Source: Candidatus Mediterraneibacter intestinigallinarum (GTDB taxonomy: Bacteria > Bacillota > Clostridia > Lachnospirales > Lachnospiraceae). From it: DNA of 42,373 nt. Of this stretch, positions 1 to 11,260 are shown piece after piece. Made by a program: the position numbers and the translations under genes. Below the pieces are notes generated by a model, which worked only from the letters and a program-made list of their open reading frames with translations, had not been told where the DNA came from and made no database searches. Location: NCBI GenBank assembly GCA_019119265.1, contig DWXI01000070.1, positions 1-42,373 of the forward strand. The letters run 5' to 3'. Each line of letters begins with the position of its first letter. Positions within the stretch are counted from its first letter, which is position 1.

Positions 1-78
1 AGTTCTATTACATTCAGGAAAATCTCGATGCTTTCCATTCCCTATTAACAGCAGAGAGATCTTGGATGCAAAAGAACT

Positions 79-387
79 GTGGAGCAGGAAATGGACGCAG
101 TAGAACGGGCGATCCGGGAGTGTATCGCAGAAGATGTGCTGAAGGACTTTCTGGAGAGACACAGAGCGGAGACGAAAGAAATGAGTATATTTGAATATGA
201 CCAGGAAAAACATATGAGACAGGAACGGGAAGATGCCTGGGCAGATGGCCATAGCGCCGGACTGGAAGAGGCTCGCTTGTCTATGATCATACAGATGCTC
301 AAGAACGGAATGAGCGAGGAAGATGTATCCCGTATGGCGGGAGCATCGGAGGAAGAAATCAAGAAAGCGAAGGATTTATCTTTGTAA
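79..387 (+). pseudogene. C-terminal fragment of Rpn/PD-(D/E)XK-type transposase/nuclease family protein
   Basis: Translation VEQEMDAVERAIRECIAEDVLKDFLERHRAETKEMSIFEYDQEKHMRQEREDAWADGHSAG resembles the C-terminal tail of the abundant Rpn-like family; the frame has a stop (TAA) at 46-48 just upstream and no nuclease domain is visible. Confidence 0.6.
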
Positions 388-419
388 AGGATGCGGGCTG
401 GTGCCCTATGATAAGCCAA

Positions 420-463
420 AAAGAGCTCGCGGAAGAATGCTGTCACTCTTCCGCGAGCTCTTT
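420..463. terminator. Bidirectional intrinsic terminator
   Basis: Perfect 17-bp inverted repeat aaagagctcgcggaaga / tcttccgcgagctcttt with a 10-nt loop, between convergent ends of the + strand fragment and the - strand ABC operon. Confidence 0.8.
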
Positions 464-500
464 ACTGTCTTGTCGCACGGCTTATAGCCATCACGTACAA

Positions 501-2432
501 TTATGACAATTCGAGTTTTCCTGTATACAACTGATAATATGTTCCCTTCAATTTAAGAAGTTCTTCATGTGTTCCTCTCTCGATAATACGTCCATGCTCA
601 AGCACCATGATCGCATCGCTGTTGCGGATGGTGGAGAGTCTGTGGGCGATCACGAATACAGTACGTCCTTTCATCAGGTTATCCATACCTTTCTGAACGA
701 TCTGCTCGGTTCTTGTATCGATGGATGACGTTGCCTCATCCAGAATCAGTACCGGCGGATCAGCAATGGCTGCTCTGGCGATTGCGAGGAGCTGCCTCTG
801 GCCCTGGGAGAGTTCTTCTCCGTCACCGCTCAGATGGGTATCATATCCATTTGGCAGCATACGGATAAACCCGTCAGCATGAGCGAGTTTTGCTGCATTT
901 ACTACTTCTTCATCCGTTGCATCCAGTTTGCCGTAACGGATATTTTCCTTAATCGTACCTGTGAACAGATGTGTATCCTGGAGCACGATTCCCAGCGACC
1001 GTCTCAGGTCTGCTTTCTTGATCTTATTGATGTTGATATCATCGTAACGGATCTTGCCGTCCGCCACGTCATAGAACCGATTGATCAGGTTGGTAATCGT
1101 CGTCTTGCCCGCACCTGTAGATCCTACGAACGCCAGTTTCTGTCCCGGCTTCGCATAAAGAGTCAGGTCGTGAAGCACCATATGTTCCGGCGTGTAACCG
1201 AATGTCATATCATAGAAACGCACATCGCCTTTCAGCTCCTGATAAGTAACTGTTCCGTCAGCCTGATGAGGATGTTTCCACGCCCATATACCTGTACGTT
1301 CTTTGCACTCTGTAAGTGTTCCGTCCGGGTTTCGCTTTGCGTTTACGAGAGTAACATATCCATCGTCAACCTCCGGTTCCTCATCCATCATATTGAAAAT
1401 ACGCTCTGCTCCGGCAAGCGCCATGATAATAGAGTTAAACTGCTGCGCAACCTGCATAAACGGCTGTGTAAAACTCTTTGTAAACTGCAGGTACGAAGCC
1501 ATGACTCCGAGTGTTATATTTCCGATACCGACCACCGACAGAAATCCTCCCAGCACCGCTGTAAGTACAAACTGCAGGTTTCCAAGATTTCCGATGATAG
1601 GCCCCATCATACTTGCAAATGTATGGGCGTTTGAAGCGCTTGTAAACAGCCTTTCGTTCAGTTCGTCAAACTCCTGCTCCGATATTTTCTCATGGTTAAA
1701 CACTTTGATGACTCTCTGTCCGTTCATACGTTCTTCCACAAATCCTGTAATATCGGCCAGATCTATCTGCTGACGGATAAAGTATTTTCCGCTGTTTCCC
1801 GTAACCACTCTTGATACCAGCAGCATCACAATGATCATGATCACTGCAAGTACTGTCAGGATCGGACTGAGCACCAGCATAGAAATGAATGTTACTACAA
1901 TAGTAAACGCTGACATGAGTACCTGTGGTATCGACTGATTGATCATCTGTCTCAGCGTATCCGTATCATTTGTATACAGACTCATAATGGAACCGTTTGT
2001 ATGCTGGTCAAAATAACGGATCGGCAATGTCTGCATATGTTCAAACATCTCGTCTCTGACACGCTTGAGCACGCCCTGACCGATCACAACCATCATTCTG
2101 CTATATACAAATGTAGCGATAACGCCGAACAGAAAGATTGTTCCCAGCACCGCCAGCGCCGTATACAGTTCTGTGTAATCAGGATTCTGCTGACCGATCA
2201 GCGGAATGATAAAGTCGTCCAGCAGAAACTTCAGCGACAATGACACGGAGATGGAAGCTATGGAACTGATCAGGATACAGATCAGGACAACAATAAACTG
2301 TATTTTATATGTTCCGATCACATAGCCAAGCAGACGTTTTGCCGTCTTGATCGTTCCTTTCGTAACAGCCGGTCCGCCTCCCGCTCTCTGCTGAACATTG
2401 TTATTGTTCATCTGATCACTCATCTTCGGCAC
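501..2432 (-). CDS. ABC transporter ATP-binding/permease protein (heterodimeric multidrug exporter subunit)
   Basis: 643 aa; N-terminal TM domain; Walker A GSTGAGKTT, signature LSQGQRQ, Walker B VLILDEATSSID. Confidence 0.93.
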   Translation of the reverse strand: MPKMSDQMNNNNVQQRAGGGPAVTKGTIKTAKRLLGYVIGTYKIQFIVVLICILISSIASISVSLSLKFLLDDFIIPLIGQQNPDYTELYTALAVLGTIFLFGVIATFVYSRMMVVIGQGVLKRVRDEMFEHMQTLPIRYFDQHTNGSIMSLYTNDTDTLRQMINQSIPQVLMSAFTIVVTFISMLVLSPILTVLAVIMIIVMLLVSRVVTGNSGKYFIRQQIDLADITGFVEERMNGQRVIKVFNHEKISEQEFDELNERLFTSASNAHTFASMMGPIIGNLGNLQFVLTAVLGGFLSVVGIGNITLGVMASYLQFTKSFTQPFMQVAQQFNSIIMALAGAERIFNMMDEEPEVDDGYVTLVNAKRNPDGTLTECKERTGIWAWKHPHQADGTVTYQELKGDVRFYDMTFGYTPEHMVLHDLTLYAKPGQKLAFVGSTGAGKTTITNLINRFYDVADGKIRYDDININKIKKADLRRSLGIVLQDTHLFTGTIKENIRYGKLDATDEEVVNAAKLAHADGFIRMLPNGYDTHLSGDGEELSQGQRQLLAIARAAIADPPVLILDEATSSIDTRTEQIVQKGMDNLMKGRTVFVIAHRLSTIRNSDAIMVLEHGRIIERGTHEELLKLKGTYYQLYTGKLELS

Positions 2433-4149
2433 CTCCTTTTATCTGTGATTCATATACTTCTCGGTATATCGCATTCGTCTTAAGGAGTTCCTCCGAGGTT
2501 CCGATTCCGTTAATCTCACCGTTATCCATGACAATGATCATATCCGCGTCTTCCACAGAAGAGATCCTCTGTGCGATTATGATCTTTGTTGTATCCGGTA
2601 TCTCTTCACGGAACGCCTGACGGATCAGCGCATCTGTCCTTGTGTCCACCGCGCTGGTAGAATCGTCAAGGATAAGAATCTTCGGTTTCTTAAGCAGAGC
2701 CCTCGCAATACACAGTCTCTGTTTCTGACCGCCGGACACATTGTTACCGCCTTCCACGATCATCGTATTATAACCGGCCGGAAACTCGCGGATAAATCCG
2801 TCTGCCTGAGCCAGCCTGCAGACCCTCTGCACTTCTTCATCGCTGGCATTCTCATCTCCCCAGCGAATATTGTCATAAATGCTCCCTGTAAAGAGGACAT
2901 TTTTCTGGAGCACCATGGATACCTGGTCTCGAAGCGCTTCCAGTCCGTACTTACGCACATCCACGCCGCCGACTTTCACACAGCCGCCCGTCACATCATA
3001 GAGTCTTGGAATCAGCTGCACAAGCGTTGATTTTGCACTTCCGGTTCCTCCGATGATACCGATAATCTGACCGCTTTTAATATGGAGATTCACGTCTTTT
3101 AAAGAAAGATTTCCGCCCTCTCCCGCATAACTGAAATCTACATGCTCGAAGTCGATATCGCCATCCACCACTTCTGTCACTGCATCAGCCGAATCTTCCA
3201 TCTCCGGAACTTCATCGAGAACTTCGGTGATACGATCGGTAGACGCCTCGGCGATCATAATCATGGTAAATACAAACGTAACCATCATCAACGACATCAG
3301 AATCTGGAGGGCATACACGATGACGCTGGTCAGTTCTCCCGTCTGCATCGCTCCGGTAATAATGCTTTCGCCGCCGATCAGTACCATGACGATAACTACC
3401 GCATAAACCGTAAACTGCATGATCGGGGAGTTCCACGCTACGATCTTCTCTGCTTTTGTAAAAAGCCTGAAAACAAGCATTGATACTTTTCCGAATTTTT
3501 CCACTTCGTGGTCTGCACGGACATAGGCTTTTACTACTCTTGCCGCATTGACATTTTCCTGAACCGTATTGTTGAGCACATCGTATTCGTCGAATACCTG
3601 AACAAAATGAGGATGAGCTTTCTTTGCAATAAAGATAAGCGCTCCCCCCAGAATCGGCACAGTGATCAACATGATCACCGCGATCTTGACGCTGATCGTC
3701 AGAGTCATGATCAGCGACAGAACTATCATGATCGGCGCTCTGGCCAGAAGGCGGATCGTAAACATATATGCCATCTGGACATTTGTAATATCCGTCGTCA
3801 TTCGCGTCACAAGACTGGACGTTGAGAAATGATCGATATTTCCAAATGAGAAATCCTGTATTTTATAAAAAATATCATGGCGAAGATTCTTCGCATATCC
3901 TGACGAAGCAATTGCACCCATCTGCCCCGCCTTAGCGCCGAACGCCAGAGCCAGCATTGCCATAACAACGAGAAGTAAGCCTGTCCTTACAATATATCCC
4001 ATATCTCCATTTGCAATGCCGATATCAATTATATTCGCCATCAGAAGTGGGATCAGTACTTCCATAAGCACCTCAAGACATACAAGCACAGGGGTCAGAA
4101 ATGATTCGCGCTTATATTCTCTGACAGAACGAAGTAATTTTCTATTCAT
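2416..4149 (-). CDS. ABC transporter ATP-binding/permease protein (partner subunit)
   Basis: 577 aa; Walker A GGTGSAKST, signature VSGGQKQR, Walker B ILILDDSTSAVD; overlaps the following ABC gene. The D after the Walker B Asp in place of E suggests a degenerate site typical of heterodimeric exporters. Confidence 0.93.
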   Translation of the reverse strand: MNRKLLRSVREYKRESFLTPVLVCLEVLMEVLIPLLMANIIDIGIANGDMGYIVRTGLLLVVMAMLALAFGAKAGQMGAIASSGYAKNLRHDIFYKIQDFSFGNIDHFSTSSLVTRMTTDITNVQMAYMFTIRLLARAPIMIVLSLIMTLTISVKIAVIMLITVPILGGALIFIAKKAHPHFVQVFDEYDVLNNTVQENVNAARVVKAYVRADHEVEKFGKVSMLVFRLFTKAEKIVAWNSPIMQFTVYAVVIVMVLIGGESIITGAMQTGELTSVIVYALQILMSLMMVTFVFTMIMIAEASTDRITEVLDEVPEMEDSADAVTEVVDGDIDFEHVDFSYAGEGGNLSLKDVNLHIKSGQIIGIIGGTGSAKSTLVQLIPRLYDVTGGCVKVGGVDVRKYGLEALRDQVSMVLQKNVLFTGSIYDNIRWGDENASDEEVQRVCRLAQADGFIREFPAGYNTMIVEGGNNVSGGQKQRLCIARALLKKPKILILDDSTSAVDTRTDALIRQAFREEIPDTTKIIIAQRISSVEDADMIIVMDNGEINGIGTSEELLKTNAIYREVYESQIKGGAEDE

Positions 4150-4651
4150 GGTCTGTTATCTCCTCTCTCCTTTTTTCGTCTACCGACAAATTAACGGACA
4201 TCTGCCCCAATACCTCCAGACATATATCCAGCTTCTCTTCATCAATGCCTTTTCTCAGCAGGTCCTCAATATAATGGATATTTCCGAGGATATGCTTCCT
4301 TACGCTCTTCGCTTTTTCAGTAGGCACCAGTTTTTTCAACCGCGCGTCCTGCTTGACCGGTTCCCTGGTAATAAACCCGTTCTTCTCCAGGATCTGCAGA
4401 ATGCCTGTGGCTGTAGACCGACGGATCTGAAATTCTTTCTCTATGTCTTTCTGATATATATCCCGCTGCAGTGACTGAAACAGAATATAGTGAAGCACCA
4501 GCCTCTGCATATTTGTCTTCAGACTGTCTTCTGACTCATGCATACACATCTGCCGCTTCAGCTGATGAGAAAGCGTATTGATCATCCTTCCCACATCGTG
4601 ACCAGGGGCCCGGCCACTTCGGATATTCGTATCGCACATCTTCCGCCGCAC
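4142..4651 (-). CDS. MarR family transcriptional regulator
   Basis: 169 aa with winged-helix pattern (IEKEFQIRRSTATGILQILEKNGFITREPVKQDARLKKLVPTEKA); overlaps the start of the ABC operon it probably controls. Confidence 0.88.
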   Translation of the reverse strand: MRRKMCDTNIRSGRAPGHDVGRMINTLSHQLKRQMCMHESEDSLKTNMQRLVLHYILFQSLQRDIYQKDIEKEFQIRRSTATGILQILEKNGFITREPVKQDARLKKLVPTEKAKSVRKHILGNIHYIEDLLRKGIDEEKLDICLEVLGQMSVNLSVDEKRREEITDHE

Positions 4652-4897
4652 ATCCTTCCAAAATAATTTGTTCGGTAACTAACAATAAAGTATATGCGGA
4701 TATTTTTTTATTGTCAATCCTTAAAATGTTTCCTTATTGTATCAAATTTTCGTCGGATAAATTACAGATTTTACATATTATTATCAATGTGTATGATATT
4801 TTAACGAAATTATTTCATTTTATAGGCAAGAAGTATAGAAAAGTAACAAAAAAGTATGTATAATAAAGGACAGTAAGAATGAAAGAGAGGGCTTATT

Positions 4898-6037
4898 ATG
4901 AAGCAAAATAACATGTTAGCTATGATCTTAGCCGGCGGCCGCGGATCACGTCTTCATGATCTGACGAAAAAAGTAGCAAAGCCGGCTGTTTCATATGGCG
5001 GAAAATACCGTATCATCGATTTTCCCCTCAGCAACTGTGCAAATAGCGGTATCGATGTTGTCGGCGTACTCACGCAGTATGAATCTGTTCTCCTTAACAG
5101 CTATGTAGCCGCAGGACGGCGCTGGGGCCTGGATGCAAAAGACAGCGGCGTTTATGTTCTGCCGCCGCGTGAGAAATCCGATGCGGATCTTGACGTATAC
5201 AGAGGAACTGCGGATGCGATCTCACAGAATATCGACTTTATCGACACATATTCGCCGGAATACCTGCTGATCCTTTCCGGTGATCATATCTATAAAATGA
5301 ACTATGCCAAGATGCTCGCATATCATAAAGAGTGTCAGTCAGACGCTACGATCGCGGTAATCGAAGTTCCTATGAAAGAGGCAAGCCGTTTCGGCATCAT
5401 GAATACAAACGAGACAGGCCGTATCATTGAGTTTGAGGAAAAACCTGAACACCCCAAGAGCAATCTGGCATCTATGGGTATTTATATTTTTAACTGGAAA
5501 ACGCTCCGCAAAATGCTTCAGGCTGACATGAAAGATCCTGATTCTTCTCACGATTTCGGAAAAGATATCATCCCCACACTTTTAAAAGAAGGGAAAAATG
5601 TCTTTGCCTATAAATATAAAGGCTACTGGAAAGACGTAGGAACAATCGATTCCCTCTGGGAAGCAAACATGGATCTCCTCAGCAAAAACAATGAACTTGA
5701 CTTAAACGATCCTTCATGGAAGATCTACACAGAAGATGTAACCGCACTTCCGCAATACATAGGAGCTGACGCGGTGATCGACCGGGCGTTTATCACACAG
5801 GGATGTGTTGTAGACGGCGAGGTAAAGAATTCTGTTCTGTTTACCAACGCGAAAGTTGCAGCCGGCGCCAAAGTTATCGACAGCGTACTCATGCCAGGGG
5901 CTGAAGTAGCGGAGGGAGCCGTTGTTACACGCGCCCTCGTAGCCGATGGAATCAAGATAGGCAAAAATGCCGTTGTCGGCAGCGCGGACAGTGAGAATAT
6001 CGAACTTGTTGCAAAACGTGTAAAGGGGGACGAATAA
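4898..6037 (+). CDS. glgC: Glucose-1-phosphate adenylyltransferase
   Basis: 379 aa; [40 protein letters not shown] nucleotidyltransferase motif; left-handed beta-helix C-terminus; RBS gagagggc upstream and TATAAT-like -10 near 4858. Confidence 0.96.
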   Translation: MKQNNMLAMILAGGRGSRLHDLTKKVAKPAVSYGGKYRIIDFPLSNCANSGIDVVGVLTQYESVLLNSYVAAGRRWGLDAKDSGVYVLPPREKSDADLDVYRGTADAISQNIDFIDTYSPEYLLILSGDHIYKMNYAKMLAYHKECQSDATIAVIEVPMKEASRFGIMNTNETGRIIEFEEKPEHPKSNLASMGIYIFNWKTLRKMLQADMKDPDSSHDFGKDIIPTLLKEGKNVFAYKYKGYWKDVGTIDSLWEANMDLLSKNNELDLNDPSWKIYTEDVTALPQYIGADAVIDRAFITQGCVVDGEVKNSVLFTNAKVAAGAKVIDSVLMPGAEVAEGAVVTRALVADGIKIGKNAVVGSADSENIELVAKRVKGDE

Positions 6038-6038
6038 T

Positions 6039-7154
6039 ATGAATAAGGCATTTGGAATCGTTAATTTTGCCGGAAATCACATTCAGGTAGACGGCCTTCA
6101 GCAATACCGCCCTGTAGGAGCATTCTCCTTCCTCGGCAGATACCGCATTATTGATTTCCCGATTTCTAATATGAGCAACAGCGGAATTGATAATATTCAG
6201 GTCTATGTACGCAGAAAACCCCGCTCCCTGACAGAACATCTCGGCACCGGGCGTCACTATAACATCAACTCCAAGCGGGGCAATCTGAGTATAATGTATG
6301 CAGAAGACGGACAGGTCGGCAACATCTACAGCACAGACATCGCAGCTTACATCGAAAACATGGATTGCATCGAGCGTATGTCTCAGCCGTATGTAGTCAT
6401 TGCTCCAAGCTATATGATCTATACGGCGGACTACAGTGAGTTTATTGATGCTCACATAGAGTCCGGCGCTGACATTTCTATGATGTATCATTCTGTAGAT
6501 AATGCAAAAGAGGCATTCTTAAGCTGTGACACACTTAATATCAACAAGCAGAAAGGAGTACTCTCTATCGAGCCTAACCGCGGGAATGCAAAAAACAGAA
6601 ACATTTCCATGGATACATATGTAATGACAAAAGAGCTCTTCATTGACCTTGTCAATAAAGCTCATAAGACTTCTTCCATGTATACACTTGCCGACATTAT
6701 CGACGAGGAGTGTGAGAATCTTGATATCCGGGCGGTAGGACACAGAGGATATTTCGCTGCGATCACAGACTTCAAGAGCTACTATGACGCTAATATGGCT
6801 CTGATCAATCTGAAAAACGCCATGAACCTGTTCGACGACGAGTGGCCGATATATACCCGTACAAATGACTCCTGTCCGACACAATATTTTGAGGACAGCA
6901 AGGTAATTTCCTCTGTTGTATCCAACGGCTGTCTGATCGACGGAACCGTAGAAAATTCTATCATCGGCAGAGGATGCATCATCAAACCGGGAGCTATTGT
7001 AAAGAACTGCGTCGTCTCCGCTGATGTTGTCATCGGAAAAGGCGTTCATGTAGAGAATATGATGGTTGACAAGCACGCAAAACTCATTCGCGGCAAGAGG
7101 ATCATCGCTTCACCGGAGAAACCGGGATATATCAAGAGAGGAGATATGCTGTAA
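6039..7154 (+). CDS. glgD: Glucose-1-phosphate adenylyltransferase subunit GlgD
   Basis: 371 aa; GlgC paralog lacking the canonical GGxGxRL loop, immediately downstream of glgC. Confidence 0.93.
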   Translation: MNKAFGIVNFAGNHIQVDGLQQYRPVGAFSFLGRYRIIDFPISNMSNSGIDNIQVYVRRKPRSLTEHLGTGRHYNINSKRGNLSIMYAEDGQVGNIYSTDIAAYIENMDCIERMSQPYVVIAPSYMIYTADYSEFIDAHIESGADISMMYHSVDNAKEAFLSCDTLNINKQKGVLSIEPNRGNAKNRNISMDTYVMTKELFIDLVNKAHKTSSMYTLADIIDEECENLDIRAVGHRGYFAAITDFKSYYDANMALINLKNAMNLFDDEWPIYTRTNDSCPTQYFEDSKVISSVVSNGCLIDGTVENSIIGRGCIIKPGAIVKNCVVSADVVIGKGVHVENMMVDKHAKLIRGKRIIASPEKPGYIKRGDML

Positions 7155-7210
7155 GGTATAATTCGTGTTTGTTGTATAGATTATTCTGTAGAAAGCAGAA
7201 AAGGGGCTGA

Positions 7211-7421
7211 TCTGAATTGCGGACGCTGAGAGGAGCGGATACTGTAACGCCATGCCGGCCCGCTTCTCCTCATCCCCTGGAATCCCTGTTAAAAAACGGA
7301 AATGCTCGTTCATTGGAACTTGCATTTCCGTTTTTTAACAGGGAGAACCAGGTGTATTCGGAACGCTCCTGCCTTAATGCATGGCTTATACAGTATCCGC
7401 TCCTCGCAGCTGGCGCATCAG
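7211..7421. repeat. Large nested palindromic intergenic element
   Basis: Outer 22-bp arms 7225-7246 / 7389-7410 (1 mismatch), middle gccatgc 7249-7255 / gcatggc 7379-7385, inner perfect 22-bp arms 7284-7305 / 7322-7343. Confidence 0.8.
7284..7343. terminator. Bidirectional intrinsic terminator-like hairpin (core of the larger palindrome)
   Basis: ccctgttaaaaaacggaaatgc / gcatttccgttttttaacaggg, with an A-tract and T-tract flanking the acggaaatgc stem. Confidence 0.6.
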
Positions 7422-7505
7422 ATGGCGTCTTTTTGTATCTGCACCATATTCTATAAACAAACATTCCTAAAACGGGAAGTAAGAGCACTCATGGAGCATT
7501 GAGCG

Positions 7506-8714
7506 TTATTTATCTGTCAGGCCGAGAAGCCAGTCTCTGGCATTGATCCGGCGTATCCCGTCATACTGTGTTTCCGGGTCATCATCAAGCGTCAGGATCA
7601 TTTTGGGATAGTGATCCCGGATTGCCATAAGCGGTCTCAGTTCCCGTTCCAGCGTCTTTTCATCCCGCACAGAAAGGGCAACCTGATAATACCGTATTCC
7701 TTTGCTGTTCTGTGCGACAAAATCGACTTCGAAAGAATCAATTTTACCCACATATACGTCATATCCTCTGCGGAGCAGCTCCAGATACACCACATTTTCC
7801 AGGATATGCCCCGCATCCATCTGCCTTGAGCCCAGCAGCATATAGCGAAGTCCTATATCAACAACATAATACTTTTCTAAGGTCTTCAAATATTGCTTCC
7901 CTTTTATGTTATACCGTTTTGCCTGGTAAATAATATAGCTTTCTGTCAAAGCCCCCAGATATTTCTCTACCGTTTTCGTGTCAATTTTCCGTCCATCGGA
8001 AGTCATCGTATCCGCAATCTTCTTAGAAGAAAGAGGATTCCCGATGTTATCAAACACAAACCGCAGGACACTTTTGAGCATCATGGTATCTGTAATTTTC
8101 TTCCGGCTTACAATATCCTTGACAACAATTGTATTGTACAGACCTTCCAGATAATCTTTGATTTCATCGGGCTGTCCTTTCAGTTCCAAGGTATAGGGGA
8201 ACGAACTGTTTTCCAGATATTCTGTGTATTTCACACCTCTGTCTGTCATGCTGCCCGTGCTCTCCATATATTCTTTAAAGGACAATGGAAGCATTTCAAT
8301 CTGCACATACCGCCCGGAAAGCAGGGTCGCGATCTCACTGGAAAGCATATAGGCATTGGAGCCGGTGATATAAATATCCACATTTTTCTTAATATGCAGG
8401 CTGTCCACCACTTTTGGGAAATCCTCAACATGCTGGATTTCATCCAGGAAAATATAAGTCATTTTCCCCAGAACCAGCCGTTCTTTTAAATATGCATATA
8501 GTTTCCGGTAATCTGTCAGTTCTTCAAAATCGATATCCTCAAAATTTATTGAAATAATCTGTTCCTCTTCTGTTCCTTGTTCCAGCAGCCAGTTCTGATA
8601 AATCTCCAACAGGGTAGATTTCCCGCATCTGCGGATGCCTGTAACAACCTTAATGAGCTGTTTATCTTTGAAAGCAATCAGTTTATCCAGATATTCTTTC
8701 CGTTGAAGCACCAT
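7506..8714 (-). CDS. ATP-binding protein, AAA + DUF4143 family
   Basis: MVLQRKEYLDKLIAFKDKQLIKVVTGIRRCGKSTLLEIYQ (Walker A) and FLDEIQHVEDF (Walker B), DUF4143-like C-terminus; the ORF track extends to 8774 but MVLQRKEYL is the typical start of the family. Confidence 0.9.
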   Translation of the reverse strand: MVLQRKEYLDKLIAFKDKQLIKVVTGIRRCGKSTLLEIYQNWLLEQGTEEEQIISINFEDIDFEELTDYRKLYAYLKERLVLGKMTYIFLDEIQHVEDFPKVVDSLHIKKNVDIYITGSNAYMLSSEIATLLSGRYVQIEMLPLSFKEYMESTGSMTDRGVKYTEYLENSSFPYTLELKGQPDEIKDYLEGLYNTIVVKDIVSRKKITDTMMLKSVLRFVFDNIGNPLSSKKIADTMTSDGRKIDTKTVEKYLGALTESYIIYQAKRYNIKGKQYLKTLEKYYVVDIGLRYMLLGSRQMDAGHILENVVYLELLRRGYDVYVGKIDSFEVDFVAQNSKGIRYYQVALSVRDEKTLERELRPLMAIRDHYPKMILTLDDDPETQYDGIRRINARDWLLGLTDK

Positions 8715-8765
8715 GAGCATACCACCCTTCTCATTTTTTAAGGTTAGTATATCCCAAATCAAAAA

Positions 8766-8811
8766 AAAAATCAAAAGTTTTTGGAGCGCAATCCAAAAAC
8801 TTTTGATTTTT
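8766..8811. terminator. Bidirectional intrinsic terminator
   Basis: aaaaatcaaaagtttttgga / tccaaaaacttttgattttt, a 20-bp perfect stem with a 6-nt loop, downstream of the aconitase-family gene. Confidence 0.8.
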
Positions 8812-8871
8812 CGTCATTTTTAGGAATATATCTCTAATTTAGTCCAAAATCAGATCTGATATATACGAAAT

Positions 8872-11145
8872 TTACATCTCTGCCTTATAGTAATTGATCA
8901 GGCATCCGTCCAGTATGATCTGTCTCTCTGCGTCTGTCAGGTCGCCCAGTCTCAGATCAATCTCTTTGAGATCATCGCCGACTACATAAGCCTTGATGAC
9001 ATCTGCTTTTTCTTCAACCGCCTTTCTCACGTCCGGCACGAAGATGTAGTCGCCGTTCTTGAACGGCAGATGCTCGTGATCTGCGTCTGTAAGGAACGGA
9101 AGCATTCCCCAGTTGATCAGATTAGAGCGGTAACGTTTTGTTGCATACTCGATAGCGATGTTTGCCCATCCACCAAGAACTTTCTGACAGGATGCAGCCT
9201 GTTCACGTGCAGATCCGTCTCCCGGCTTTACAGCGAAGATCGTGCTTCCGACGCCGATATTGCCTTTGCCGACTTCCGGATATGTCTTCTGGATCGTCGC
9301 CATTACCGGTTTCAGTTCTTCCAGTGCATCGAGAGGACATGCGCCTGCTTCGATCGCTTTCTGTGCTTTCTGCACTTCTTTCGCACGTCCTACATATGCC
9401 GGATCTTTTCTTGAGAGCGCGAACTCTGCAAGCCCCAGCGGATTGGAACGGTAAGAGGAAGTCTCGCCTGACGGGATGAGCTCGTCTGTTGTAGTAACCG
9501 GATCGTGGATCTCGGATACAACTTTCACGATCAGGTTCTCCGGCAGTGCGGACATCTCCGGCCAATCTTTGATGTTCGGTCCGAACTGGATCTCTACGCT
9601 CGGATCTGCCACGCCGTGGCTGTCAAATACACGGTTTGCATAAATATTGCTGTCAAAGTGATACTTCTGTCCTTTGTATTCCACATCCATAGCTGTTGCA
9701 GGTGTAAGATATCCTTTGTTTGCCGCCGTAGCTGCGATGGAACGTGCATCCATAAGAGCCACAGAAGAAATCTGACCGCTCTGGAGCTTGCTTCCCTCAC
9801 GGTTCGGGAAGTTTCTCGTTGTATGACGGATAGAAAATGCGTTATTCGCCGGGGTGTCTCCTGCGCCAAAGCACGGTCCGCAGAATGCAGTCTTAACAAC
9901 TGTTCCTGCTTCCATAAGATCAGCCACTGCTCCGTTCTTCACCAGTTCCATATAAATCGGCATACTTGCCGGATATACACTGAATGTAAATGCATCGGAT
10001 CCGATATTATGTCCTTTGATAATATCTGCTGCCGCGCAGATATTTTCAAATCCGCCTCCGGCGCATCCTGCTATAATGCCCTGCTCTACATAAAGCTTTC
10101 CATCGCGGATCTTGTCCTGAAGTGAATACTCCACCGCGCCGTCAAGGCTTACGAGCGCCTTCTGCTCTACGTCGTGAAGGATGTCTTTCAAGTTCGCATT
10201 TACTTCGTCAATCGTATAAACATTGCTCGGATGGAACGGCATTGCGATCATCGGTTTGATCTCGCTCAGATTCACATAGACGCACCCGTCATAATATGCA
10301 CATGCGCCCGGATTCAGTTCTTTGTAGTCTTCGCTTCTTCCGTGGATCTCATAGAACTCTTCGATCTTCTCGTCTGTCGTCCAGATAGAGGACAGGCACG
10401 TCGTCTCTGTCGTCATAACATCAACGCCGATACGGAAGTCTGCGCTCAGCTTTTTCACGCCTGGTCCGACAAACTCCATTACTTTATTGTTTACATAGCC
10501 ATTTTTAAATACCGCCCCGATAATAGCGAGGGCTACGTCCTGCGGTCCGACGCCCTTCATCGGCTCACCATCAAGGTAGATCGCAATCACGCCCGGCATC
10601 TTGATATCATATGTCTTATTAAGAAGTTGTTTCACAAGCTCCGGTCCGCCCTCGCCCATAGCCATGGTTCCAAGAGCTCCGTAACGTGTATGACTGTCTG
10701 ATCCGAGGATCATCTTGCCTCCGCCGGCAAGCATCTCACGGGCGAACTGATGGATGACTGCCTGATGAGGCGGAACATAGACCCCGCCGTATTTCTTTGC
10801 GCAGGTCAGGCCAAACATGTGGTCGTCTTCATTAATCGTACCGCCTACCGCACAGAGGCTGTTGTGGCAGTTCGTCAGAACATACGGAATCGGAAATTTC
10901 TTAAGTCCTGACGCACGCGCTGTCTGGATAATACCGACAAATGTGATGTCATGAGACGTCAGCTTGTCGAATTTAATCTGCAGGTTCTTCATATTTCCGG
11001 AAGTGTTGTGCGCGTTTAAGATGCCGTATGCCATCGTATTCTGCGCAGCCTCTTCCTTTGAAATCGAAACCTGTACATTTCCTGTATCTTCCACAATCTC
11101 GGTGCCGTTTAAGAGATAGACACCGTTGTCATATAATTTGATCAT
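8872..11145 (-). CDS. Aconitase-family hydratase
   Basis: 757 aa; Fe-S cluster motifs ([49 protein letters not shown]) typical of aconitase/hydratase. Confidence 0.92.
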   Translation of the reverse strand: MIKLYDNGVYLLNGTEIVEDTGNVQVSISKEEAAQNTMAYGILNAHNTSGNMKNLQIKFDKLTSHDITFVGIIQTARASGLKKFPIPYVLTNCHNSLCAVGGTINEDDHMFGLTCAKKYGGVYVPPHQAVIHQFAREMLAGGGKMILGSDSHTRYGALGTMAMGEGGPELVKQLLNKTYDIKMPGVIAIYLDGEPMKGVGPQDVALAIIGAVFKNGYVNNKVMEFVGPGVKKLSADFRIGVDVMTTETTCLSSIWTTDEKIEEFYEIHGRSEDYKELNPGACAYYDGCVYVNLSEIKPMIAMPFHPSNVYTIDEVNANLKDILHDVEQKALVSLDGAVEYSLQDKIRDGKLYVEQGIIAGCAGGGFENICAAADIIKGHNIGSDAFTFSVYPASMPIYMELVKNGAVADLMEAGTVVKTAFCGPCFGAGDTPANNAFSIRHTTRNFPNREGSKLQSGQISSVALMDARSIAATAANKGYLTPATAMDVEYKGQKYHFDSNIYANRVFDSHGVADPSVEIQFGPNIKDWPEMSALPENLIVKVVSEIHDPVTTTDELIPSGETSSYRSNPLGLAEFALSRKDPAYVGRAKEVQKAQKAIEAGACPLDALEELKPVMATIQKTYPEVGKGNIGVGSTIFAVKPGDGSAREQAASCQKVLGGWANIAIEYATKRYRSNLINWGMLPFLTDADHEHLPFKNGDYIFVPDVRKAVEEKADVIKAYVVGDDLKEIDLRLGDLTDAERQIILDGCLINYYKAEM

Positions 11146-11260
11146 GTAATCCTCCTTCTTGAATCAGAATCGTATACTTCATGCGGTATAAGCGCGTTAT
11201 GTACTGTAACTGCATGCGCTCAACATGGCTATTTTATCACATTTCGTGAAAGGAGTAAAT

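Noticed and set aside
834-1634. 266-aa + strand ORF antisense to the ABC transporter gene
   Set aside because: Cys/His/Ser-rich shadow ORF with no domain, fully explained by codon bias of the strongly supported - strand gene.
7217-7502. Several short ORFs in the glgD-DUF4143 intergenic region
   Set aside because: They lie within the large palindrome, have matching antisense ORFs containing the same repeated peptide pattern, and lack convincing RBS or homology.
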